Below, piece by piece: positions 51,757-58,442 of a stretch of DNA of 64,000 nucleotides (the stretch's first letter is position 1; each line of letters begins with the position of its first letter). The translations under genes were made by a program, and so were the position numbers. The stretch lies in contig CAWAGG010000006.1 of assembly GCA_963781595.1 (NCBI GenBank), positions 248,001-312,000 of the forward strand, given 5' to 3'. The notes beneath the pieces are model-generated. The model saw only the letters and a list, made by a program, of their open reading frames with translations. It did no database searches and had not been told where the DNA came from. The DNA comes from JBEDUK01 sp963781595 (GTDB taxonomy: Bacteria > Actinomycetota > UBA4738).

Positions 51757-53676
51757 CTACCAGGAGCCACCTCCGCCACCCCCGCCCCCGCCACCCGAGA
51801 ACCCGCCGCCGCCGAAGCCGCTCGATCCCGAGCCCGCCGGCGTCGAGGCGATCGTCCCGCTGGTGGTCGTCGTGAAGTGGTCCATGGACGAGGAGAACGC
51901 CATGTACGAGAAGGGGTGTGGCGACACGTACCACGTCGTGTCGGGCGGCCGGTCGCTCAGACGTTCGAACACCTTCGCCCACTTCTCCGTGACGCCGAAC
52001 ACGATCGCGTAGGGCAGGTACTCGGAGAACAGGTCCTCCTTCTCGGCGAACTTCGCCTTCGCCGCCTCGGTGCCGTTCGCCACGAACTCCCGGAACGCGA
52101 GCGTCCGGCGCAGCACGGCGGTGCCCTTTGCCGTCCGGGCCGGCATCCGCTTCGCCGCGTAGATCATCACGAGGCCGGCGACGACCACCACGGCGGGGAT
52201 CAGCGCGAACCTCGTGTACTTGATCGCGAGGAACTCCAGCACGCCGCCCACGATCAGCACGAACCAGCCGAGCCCCGTCCAGCGGGCTCGCACCCTGTCC
52301 GGCCGCATCCGGAACCACCCTCGCTTCACCGCGTCGTCGTACAGGGCGCTCTCGACGGCGACGAGCTTCTTCGAGAACTTCGTCCGCAGGCTCGACATCA
52401 ACACCTGCGCCTGGCCGCCCGAGGAGCCGTCCGCCTCCTCGTCCGCGTCTTCGAACAGCGACGTCAGGAGCTTGGACTCGTAGGCCATGAGCGCGTCGTC
52501 CGCAGGCTTCGTGAGGGTGAGCCGCCAGTCGGGTTTTCCGAACAGCCCGTGCTTCGGGATCTCCTCGATCGTGAGGTAGCCGCGCACGGCCAGGTCCACG
52601 ATCGTGGCGCTCACGTCGAGCGGCCCTGCGACCTCGTCGATCAGCGTGCCGACCTCGCCGGGGCGGAGCTTGTCGGGCGGCTCGAATTCGATCGGGAAGT
52701 CGCTACGTTCGAACAGCGGCACGGCCTGCTCCTGACCGGCCTCGGGCTGCTCCGACGGCGCCGGGTGCGGCTCGTCGGGCCGGACCGGCACCCCGGTCGC
52801 CGTCCCGTCCGGCCCGAACGCGACGTCGACGGCCGAGCCCACGTACCGGCGGTCGCGACCGGTCCGCCACGCGAGGCGCCCGAAGAAGACGGCGAATCCA
52901 ACCAGCAGCAGCGACGCGATCCCCACCGTCCCCGGGTTGACCGTGAACGCGCGCGCCAGGCTCCAGCGTTCGACCAGGATCGGCGCGGGCTCCGGCGACA
53001 CCGAGCCCTTCGCCATCCCGACGACCACCGTCAGCCCCTCGTACGGACCGAGCGACGCCGAGCCGAACCGCGCGGTGCCGGATTCGTCGAAGGACGAGTC
53101 GTCGCAAGGCAGTGACGAACCCACGGATCCCTGGAAGCAGGCCACCTGCGTGATCGTGCCCGGGGTCGTGACGTCGACGGCCGCCTCCTCGATCGGGACC
53201 GACCACTCGTCGCCGATCGCGTTCCAGTACAACTCGTCGTGGTCGCCGAACGCGTTCAGCGCGCCCTCGACCCGGTAGGCGATGTCGTAGGTGTGTGCGC
53301 CGGTGATCGTGACGTCCGGATCCCCGATCTTGATCACGTCGTCGGCGCCCTGGCGGGACAGGTCATAGCCGGCGGGGGCGCCGCCGCTCGCCGTGACGCC
53401 CTCCACGGAGAGGCGGTAGATGCGGTCGTGCGTCCCGTCGTAGCGGTACATGACCGGGATCGTGCGGATGATCCCGTGGTGTGGGCTCACACCGAAGTCG
53501 TAGCCGATCCGCTCGTGGATCTGGAGGTCGCCGTTCGGCTGCACGTCGATCGTCACGTGGTAAGCGGTGATCTGCTCGAACTGCGCCGAGGCCGGCGCCG
53601 CGATTCCGAGCACGATCGCGAACGACGCGACGGACAACCCCAACGCTGATGAGACTCGACGGGCGACTGACCTCAC
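51757..53676 (-). CDS. DUF2207 membrane protein with Gly-rich C-terminus
   Basis: A 639-residue predicted membrane protein. A signal peptide (LGLSVASFAIVLGIAAPASA) is followed by the exported DUF2207 beta domain (about 33-270: ITAYHVTIDVQPNGDLQIHE and HGIIRTIPVMY). A helix follows (VGIASLLLVGFAVFFGRLAW), then a cytoplasmic part (PPDKLRPGEVGTLIDE) and two more helices near 450-500. The C-terminal domain ends in a GGGGFSGGGG-type tail and GSW. The family is widespread in Actinomycetota with unknown function. GTG 53676 gives the signal peptide. Confidence 0.88.
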   Translation of the reverse strand: MRSVARRVSSALGLSVASFAIVLGIAAPASAQFEQITAYHVTIDVQPNGDLQIHERIGYDFGVSPHHGIIRTIPVMYRYDGTHDRIYRLSVEGVTASGGAPAGYDLSRQGADDVIKIGDPDVTITGAHTYDIAYRVEGALNAFGDHDELYWNAIGDEWSVPIEEAAVDVTTPGTITQVACFQGSVGSSLPCDDSSFDESGTARFGSASLGPYEGLTVVVGMAKGSVSPEPAPILVERWSLARAFTVNPGTVGIASLLLVGFAVFFGRLAWRTGRDRRYVGSAVDVAFGPDGTATGVPVRPDEPHPAPSEQPEAGQEQAVPLFERSDFPIEFEPPDKLRPGEVGTLIDEVAGPLDVSATIVDLAVRGYLTIEEIPKHGLFGKPDWRLTLTKPADDALMAYESKLLTSLFEDADEEADGSSGGQAQVLMSSLRTKFSKKLVAVESALYDDAVKRGWFRMRPDRVRARWTGLGWFVLIVGGVLEFLAIKYTRFALIPAVVVVAGLVMIYAAKRMPARTAKGTAVLRRTLAFREFVANGTEAAKAKFAEKEDLFSEYLPYAIVFGVTEKWAKVFERLSDRPPDTTWYVSPHPFSYMAFSSSMDHFTTTTSGTIASTPAGSGSSGFGGGGFSGGGGGGGGGGSW

Positions 53677-53744
53677 GGCGCGGGCATCATCCCACGCCGA
53701 ACGGCTCGGACCGGTGCGCCCCGGTCGAGCGAGTATCCGGTGGG

Positions 53745-54089
53745 TCAGGGCGTTCCGACCTCGAGCGACCGTGGGAGGCCCTTGACCTCGGGGTGATCCT
53801 GACCGAACGTCCCGACGGCGATCGCCCCGCCGGGTGCACCGAGCCCGGTGACTCCCGGGCCGAAGAACTCGCGTTCGATGCGCGCGTAGTGACGCCACTC
53901 GGGCGGCAGATCCTCCTCGTGGAAGATCGCCGTCACCGGGCAGACCGGCTCGCATGCTCCGCATTCCACGCACTCGTCCGGCTGGATGTAGCCCTTGCGC
54001 AACCCGTCGTAGATGCAGTCGACGGGGCACTCCTCGACGCAGGCGCGGTCGTGCACGTCGACGCACGGTTCGGCGATCACGTAGGTCAT
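53745..54089 (-). CDS. fdxA: Ferredoxin (7Fe-type, FdxA-like)
   Basis: A 114-residue ferredoxin starting MTYVIAEPCVDVHDRACVEE. The first cluster region is CVDVHDRACVEECPVDCI, with an extra spacing typical of 3Fe-4S/4Fe-4S FdxA proteins. The second is CVECGACEPVCPV. The C-terminal part ends in an extension found in actinobacterial FdxA. It could carry electrons for PFOR or other redox partners in the window (inference). ATG has GGAGGAGGTGCC upstream. It lies upstream of the DUF2207 gene on the same strand and divergent from the ApbE cluster. Confidence 0.92.
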   Translation of the reverse strand: MTYVIAEPCVDVHDRACVEECPVDCIYDGLRKGYIQPDECVECGACEPVCPVTAIFHEEDLPPEWRHYARIEREFFGPGVTGLGAPGGAIAVGTFGQDHPEVKGLPRSLEVGTP

Positions 54090-54228
54090 CGCGGCACCTC
54101 CTCCCTCGGACGACGCTCGTGGCTCCCAACCCGTCCGATCCGCCGACGGTACGAGGGGACACGTCAGGCGCGAGCCAACATCCGGTCAGGATCGAGCAAG
54201 GCGCCGAACGGACGGCGGACCCGTGGGT

Positions 54229-54264
54229 GCGAGCCGCTGTGCGATCCGCTGTGCGATCCGAGCG
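54229..54264. repeat. Three near-identical 12-bp tandem units
   Basis: GCGAGCCGCTGT, GCGATCCGCTGT and GCGATCCGAGCG follow one another without spacer in the divergent region between fdxA and the ApbE cluster. The regular spacing would place units on nearly the same DNA face, so a protein-binding role is possible. Confidence 0.5.
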
Positions 54265-54360
54265 CCGCCGCAACGTTTTGCCGAGCGTGAACCTCCGCCT
54301 GGCAGGTCGCTAACCACCCGGTGCGTAGCGTGAGCCCCCAGTCGACCACGGGAGGTGCAC

Positions 54361-54720
54361 GTGAACAAGCGATCGGCGATCGCGCTCGCAGGCGGCACAG
54401 CAGCGGCATTGGTCTCCGGCGTCGCCGGGTACAGCCTCAGCCTCACGCAGGCGACGGCGCAGGCGACGACGGCTGAGAAGCCGATCGTTCGGACCGAGGT
54501 TCGGACGATCACGATCCACAAGAAGCCGAAGGTGAAGCAGGCGCGGTCCGGCTCTTCGGCGCCGATCACGATCACCGTGCACCGGAGCATCGGTTCCTCA
54601 GGTTCTTCGCAGCACCCTTCGAAGCCGCCGGCGCACCACTCGGGCGGCTCCGGGCACCACGGCGGTGGCGGTGACGACGACGGCCACGAGGGCCACGACG
54701 GGGGCGGCGGTGACGACTGA
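54361..54720 (+). CDS. Small exported/anchored protein with Gly/His/Asp-rich tail (type A1)
   Basis: A 119-residue protein. The N-terminus MNKRSAIALAGGTAAALVSGVAGYSLSL is a signal or signal-anchor sequence. A middle part has TEVRTITIHKKPKVKQ and ITITVHRS, and the last 35 residues are Gly/His/Asp/Ser-rich (GHHGGGGDDDGHEGHD). GTG at 54361 has GGGAGG 5 nt upstream and gives the same MNKRSAI start as the protein at 57121, its apparent paralogue. No FMN-acceptor motif of the S/T-G-A-S/T type was found. First gene of the ApbE cluster. Confidence 0.65.
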   Translation: MNKRSAIALAGGTAAALVSGVAGYSLSLTQATAQATTAEKPIVRTEVRTITIHKKPKVKQARSGSSAPITITVHRSIGSSGSSQHPSKPPAHHSGGSGHHGGGGDDDGHEGHDGGGGDD

Positions 54721-55678
54721 CGTCGCGCCACGCCCGGCGCAGCTCGACGGCGCCGAGGCGCCCGAGCGCTGGTCCGGCGTGTTCCGCTCGATGGGCACGC
54801 TGGTGACGCTGATCGCCCCGAGCCCGAGGTCCTCGCGAGCGAGCGAGCGTCTGGCCGAAGCGTTCGGCATCGTCCGATCGACGTTCGAACGCGAGGACGA
54901 ACGGTTCAGCCGGTTCCGGTCGCAGACCGAGATCTCTCGCGTCAACGACCGGGCCGGCAGCTGGACGCAGGTCTCGAAGCCGTTCCGGAAGGTGCTGGGT
55001 GCCGCGCTGGATGCCGCTCGGCGGACGGATGGGCTGTTCGATCCCACCGTCCTGCCGGCGCTCCTCGCGGTCGGGTACGACCGTGACTTCGACGAGGTCA
55101 TCGCCGGGGCGCGGCTCGCGCTCCATCCGCCGCAGCCCTGCGGCCGCTGGCGGGAGATCCGCATGCGCGGGGACGAGGTGCTGCTCCCGGAGGGCGTGGC
55201 GCTGGATTTCGGCGGCATCGCGAAGGGATGGACCGTCGATCGGGCGGCGAAGCGGATCCGCGATCTGGTGCCCTGGTGCCTCGTGGACGCCGGCGGTGAT
55301 CTGCGGATCGTCGGCTCGGTGCCGTCCGAGGGCCTGGAGATCGGCATCGAGGACCCGCACGATCCCTCGGCCGAGATCCTCCGCGTCCGGCTGAGCCGCG
55401 GGGCGATCGCGACGTCATCGATCACGCTTCGGAGCTGGGGTCCGGGGCTCCACCACCTGATCGACCCGAGGACCGGGCTCCCCGCTCGGACCGGACTCCT
55501 CCAGGCGACCGTGTGGGCGCCGACGTGCGGGGCCGCGGAGGTCGCCTCGAAGTGGGCGCTGCTGGACGGCGATGCCGCGCTCGAACGCATCCCGGCGGTC
55601 CTGGTTCACGACGACGGGACGATCGTCACGAACCTCACCGAGGACGAGGTCCCCGACGCGCCGGCGGTACCGGCGTGA
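54710..55678 (+). CDS. apbE: FAD:protein FMN transferase (ApbE), copy 1
   Basis: A 322-residue ApbE-type flavin transferase that attaches FMN to Thr/Ser of exported proteins. Motifs: FRSMGTLVTL, ERFSRFRSQTEISRVND, TDGLFDPTVLPALLAVGYD, LDFGGIAKGWTVDRA, LVDAGGDLRIVG and HHLIDPRTGLPA. The usual metal-binding segment DALAT near the C-terminus is replaced by AAEVASKWALLDG. No signal peptide or lipobox is visible, so localisation is uncertain. GTG 54710 overlaps the previous gene by 11 nt; the stop overlaps the next gene (GTGA). Confidence 0.88.
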   Translation: MTTDVAPRPAQLDGAEAPERWSGVFRSMGTLVTLIAPSPRSSRASERLAEAFGIVRSTFEREDERFSRFRSQTEISRVNDRAGSWTQVSKPFRKVLGAALDAARRTDGLFDPTVLPALLAVGYDRDFDEVIAGARLALHPPQPCGRWREIRMRGDEVLLPEGVALDFGGIAKGWTVDRAAKRIRDLVPWCLVDAGGDLRIVGSVPSEGLEIGIEDPHDPSAEILRVRLSRGAIATSSITLRSWGPGLHHLIDPRTGLPARTGLLQATVWAPTCGAAEVASKWALLDGDAALERIPAVLVHDDGTIVTNLTEDEVPDAPAVPA

Positions 55679-56034
55679 GCGCGACCACGACCGGATCGAG
55701 CGCCCATGGCGGCGGCCCGCGGAAGCCGCGCGTGTCGAAGCGCGTCCTCCGGTCGTGGGCGGTCGTCGGCAGTGCCGCGGCGTTCACCGTGCCGTGGGCC
55801 GCCCTGCAGGCCGCCCCACGGCCGGAGTCGCCGAGCGGGTCGGCGCAGCAGCAGAAGGTGATCGAGGTCCACAAGATCACCCGGCGGATCATCATCCACG
55901 ACCCGCCCGAGGTCGTGAGCGGGGGCGGCGGTGGCGGTGGCGCGCCACAGGTCCGGTACATCTACTCGGGCGGCGGGGGCGGCGGAGGAGGTGGAGGCGG
56001 TGGCGGCGTCCACACGGGATGTTCGACCTGCTAG
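55675..56034 (+). CDS. Small anchored protein with poly-Gly tail and terminal CxxC (type B1)
   Basis: A 119-residue protein. A basic N-terminus (RKPRVSKRVLRS) precedes one hydrophobic helix (WAVVGSAAAFTVPWAALQAAP). A middle region contains VIEVHKITRRIIIHDPPE. It ends in long Gly runs and HTGCSTC, so the last residues form a C-x-x-C. The N-terminal half matches the protein at 57367 (KRTLRIASGLAAAAAFALPWG). GTG overlaps the apbE stop by 4 nt. A thiol or cofactor-carrying role for the CxxC is possible but unproven. Confidence 0.65.
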   Translation: MSATTTGSSAHGGGPRKPRVSKRVLRSWAVVGSAAAFTVPWAALQAAPRPESPSGSAQQQKVIEVHKITRRIIIHDPPEVVSGGGGGGGAPQVRYIYSGGGGGGGGGGGGGVHTGCSTC

Positions 56035-56059
56035 CGCGAAGCGCCCACGCAGGCACGTC

Positions 56060-56986
56060 GTGACCGTCGAACCGGCGAACGGGCTGATGCGCTCGGCCTT
56101 CCGGGCGATGGGCACGGACGTGTCCCTCATCGGCCCGAGCGACGCACCGGACTTCGCCCGCGTGGCGCGGTTCGTCCACGACCTGTTCGACCGTCTGGAG
56201 CGCCGCTTCTCTCGGTTCCGACTGGACAGCGAGCTGTGTGAGGTCAACCGTAGCTCCGGGGGATGGACCTGGGTGTCGGAGGAGTTCGCGCAGGTGCTCG
56301 GGCTCGCGCTCGACGGAGCCGAGCGCACCGGTGGGCTGTTCGACCCCACCCTCCTGCCGGCCCTGGTTGCGGCCGGTTACGACCGCGACTTCGAGGAGGT
56401 GCGTTCCGGTTCCCCTTCTCCCCTCGCGCCTCCTCCGGGGCCGGCAGGGCGGTGGGGGGACGTTCGGCTCGACCGTCGGCGCGTGTTCCTGCCTGAGGGC
56501 GTCGCGCTGGACTTCGGCGGCATCGCGAAGGGCTGGGCGGCCGACCGCGCCTCCGAGCTGACGTGGCCGCTGCCGTGGGCGGTGGTCGACGCCGGCGGCG
56601 ATCTGCGCCTGAGCGGTCATCCTCCCGACGGTGCGCTGGAGATCGCCGTGGACGATCCGGACGAGAGAGGCGCGGAGGTGCTTCGGCTGCAGCTGGAGGC
56701 GGGAGCCCTCGCCACGTCGTCGGTGACGTTCCGGTCCTGGTCGCGGGGCGACGCGCGCATGCATCACATCATCGATCCGCGAACGGGCAGGCCCGCGGCC
56801 TCGCGGGTGATCCAGGCGACCGCGTGGGCACCCGATTGCGCCGAGGCGGAGATCCGCGCGAAGTGGGCCTTGCTCGCGGGGCCGGACATCGTCGAGCGGC
56901 TCCCCGGCGTCCTGTTCCTCGATGACGGACGCGTGCTGGTCGACCTGGAGGCGGTTCCGCTCGAGGGCGCAGCGGCGGCGTCCTAG
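56060..56986 (+). CDS. apbE: FAD:protein FMN transferase (ApbE), copy 2
   Basis: A 308-residue paralogue of the ApbE at 54.7 kb with the same motifs: FRAMGTDVSLIG, RRFSRFRLDSELCEVN, TGGLFDPTLLPALVAAGYDRDF, LDFGGIAKGWAADRA, VVDAGGDLRLSG and HHIIDPRTGRPA. The C-terminal AEAEIRAKWALLAG again replaces the DALAT metal motif, so this is a shared feature of the pair. GTG 56060 is the likeliest start; ATG 56087 would lose a few residues, and an upstream in-frame GTG would overlap the poly-Gly gene. Confidence 0.87.
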   Translation: MTVEPANGLMRSAFRAMGTDVSLIGPSDAPDFARVARFVHDLFDRLERRFSRFRLDSELCEVNRSSGGWTWVSEEFAQVLGLALDGAERTGGLFDPTLLPALVAAGYDRDFEEVRSGSPSPLAPPPGPAGRWGDVRLDRRRVFLPEGVALDFGGIAKGWAADRASELTWPLPWAVVDAGGDLRLSGHPPDGALEIAVDDPDERGAEVLRLQLEAGALATSSVTFRSWSRGDARMHHIIDPRTGRPAASRVIQATAWAPDCAEAEIRAKWALLAGPDIVERLPGVLFLDDGRVLVDLEAVPLEGAAAAS

Positions 56987-57120
56987 ATCGGCTACCGCCC
57001 CGACACACGGTCTCCACAGCGACTTGGGGGACCGCTAACCGTCCCCTCTCCGGCCCCTTACCGCTCCCTGCGTACGGTTGGACCTCGTACCACGGTGAAC
57101 GAACGAGAGGACGGTTCGAG

Positions 57121-57315
57121 ATGAACAAGCGATCCGCGATCGTCGTCGCTGGGGCGCTGGTCGTCGCCATGATGGGCGGGATGGCCGGCGCGACCCACCA
57201 GGCGCTGTCGCTGAAGGCCGCCGCGGGCACACCGAGGACGGTCGTCGTCGTGCAGCAGCCGACCACCGCCGGCCCGGTCACGGCGCCGCGCGCCGAACCT
57301 CCGGACCAGGACTGA
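57121..57315 (+). CDS. Small exported/anchored protein (type A2)
   Basis: A 64-residue protein, MNKRSAIVVAGALVVAMMGGMAG, sharing its start with the protein at 54361, followed by a TVVVVQQPT strand and a Pro/Ala/Glu end. ATG is preceded by GAGAGGACGGTTCGAG. It lacks the Gly/His-rich tail of its relative. The upstream 134 nt contain GCTAACC, which also occurs upstream of the A1 gene, suggesting a related promoter. Confidence 0.65.
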   Translation: MNKRSAIVVAGALVVAMMGGMAGATHQALSLKAAAGTPRTVVVVQQPTTAGPVTAPRAEPPDQD

Positions 57316-57366
57316 AGCGCGAAGTCGGTCCACCCGACCTGTCCGGAAACGAGAAGGGACCCTGAC

Positions 57367-57693
57367 ATGAACGCGCAGACCGACGACGCCGGCCGAACGC
57401 CGCGCCGGCCGAGACGACCATCCAAACGGACGCTGAGGATCGCTTCGGGCCTCGCGGCCGCCGCCGCCTTCGCACTGCCGTGGGGCGTCCTGCGCGCTGT
57501 TCCCGCGCCGCCGACGGTCCAGGCCGGCGGCCCGCAGGTCGTGGTGCTCCCCGGCGGCCAACGGGTCATGATCCCCCAGGGACCGGTCCAGGCTGGAGGC
57601 GTTCGGGTCGTCTACGTGAAGGGCAAGGCAGCCGGCGGGACCGCGACCGCGCCGGTGACCACCACGCGAGCCTCGGGCGTGCCGAGGCCGTGA
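57367..57693 (+). CDS. Small anchored protein (type B2)
   Basis: A 108-residue protein. A basic start (RRPRRPSKRTLRIAS) leads into one hydrophobic segment (GLAAAAAFALPWGVLRAVP), as in the protein at 55675. The rest is predicted beta and loop (QVVVLPGGQRVMIPQGP, GVRVVYVKGKA) and ends GVPRP. It has no poly-Gly tail and no CxxC. ATG with AAGGGACC upstream. It lies between A2 and the ferric-reductase-like gene. Confidence 0.65.
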   Translation: MNAQTDDAGRTPRRPRRPSKRTLRIASGLAAAAAFALPWGVLRAVPAPPTVQAGGPQVVVLPGGQRVMIPQGPVQAGGVRVVYVKGKAAGGTATAPVTTTRASGVPRP

Positions 57694-57724
57694 CCCGACG
57701 ACGCGTGAGAGGAGGAGAGGATCC

Positions 57725-58366
57725 GTGCTGACCTGGATCGTCCTTCGCGCCGCCGGCATCGGCGCGTACGTGATGCTCTTCGGCACGGTGGCATGGGGTC
57801 TGATCGGGACGGCGAACCTCGGGGGGAAGAGGATCCCGAGGAACACCGCCACCCTCGTCCACCAGTTCCTGTCCGTCGGCGCGCTGCTCCTGCTGGGCGT
57901 CCACCTCGGCGGCCTGCTGCTCGACCGGTTCGTCCCGTTCGCGCCGCTCGACCTCGTCGTGCCCCTGCGCGCGACGTTCAAGCCCGTCGCGGTGGCCGTC
58001 GGCATCGTGACGATGTACCTGATGATCGTGGTCCTCGGCTCGTCGTGGATGCGCAAGCGCGTCGGACCGAAGTGGTGGCGGCGGCTGCACATGCTGGCGA
58101 TCCCGATGTTCACGCTCGCGATGCTGCACGGCATCTTCGCGGGAACCGACACGCTGCGGCCGTGGATGTGGTGGACCTACCTCCTCACCGGTGGCGTGGT
58201 CGTGTTCCTCGTCCTCGTCCGCGGGCTGACGGCGGGCCTCAAGCCGCAGCGGGCGGCTCGGCCGGCGCACGCCCGACCCGCGCGCGCCGAGCCACCCGTC
58301 GCGGAGACCGAGCCGATCGACACCGTTGCCGTCGCCGCGACGTCGGCCGCTCCCGCCGGCGCATAA
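57725..58366 (+). CDS. Ferric-reductase-like transmembrane heme protein
   Basis: A 213-residue membrane protein with five to six helices in the ferric reductase-like (YedZ/MsrQ-related) pattern. Candidate heme ligands are paired His residues: LVHQFLSVGALLLLGVHLGG and RRLHMLAIPMFTLAMLHGIF. The C-terminal 40 residues are Ala/Pro/Glu-rich and cytoplasmic. In other actinobacteria such proteins are encoded with ApbE and an FMN-binding protein and move electrons across the membrane to exported flavins; the cluster here fits that scheme except for the missing FMN-binding domain. Annotated start is GTG/ATG-like codon at 57725 after GAGGAGAGGATCC. Confidence 0.82.
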   Translation: MLTWIVLRAAGIGAYVMLFGTVAWGLIGTANLGGKRIPRNTATLVHQFLSVGALLLLGVHLGGLLLDRFVPFAPLDLVVPLRATFKPVAVAVGIVTMYLMIVVLGSSWMRKRVGPKWWRRLHMLAIPMFTLAMLHGIFAGTDTLRPWMWWTYLLTGGVVVFLVLVRGLTAGLKPQRAARPAHARPARAEPPVAETEPIDTVAVAATSAAPAGA

Positions 58367-58386
58367 GGTCCGCCCGCCGGCGGTCC

Positions 58387-58433
58387 GCGTACCGTGCCGC
58401 GCTGAGCGCGCGGTGCGGCGCGGCACGGTACGC
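58387..58433. terminator. Perfect 16-bp inverted repeat after the ferric-reductase-like gene
   Basis: GCGTACCGTGCCGCGC (58387-58402) and its exact reverse complement (58418-58433) flank a 15-nt loop. It lies 20 nt after the stop at 58366 and ends 9 nt before the next start, so it may terminate the ApbE cluster or shape the 5' end of the following mRNA. Confidence 0.65.
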
Positions 58434-58442
58434 TGCGGTTCG

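Noticed and set aside
51725..52318. Frame overlapping the end of the DUF2207 gene
   Set aside because: Same-strand shadow of DUF2207; Gly/Arg composition arises from reading the real gene out of frame.
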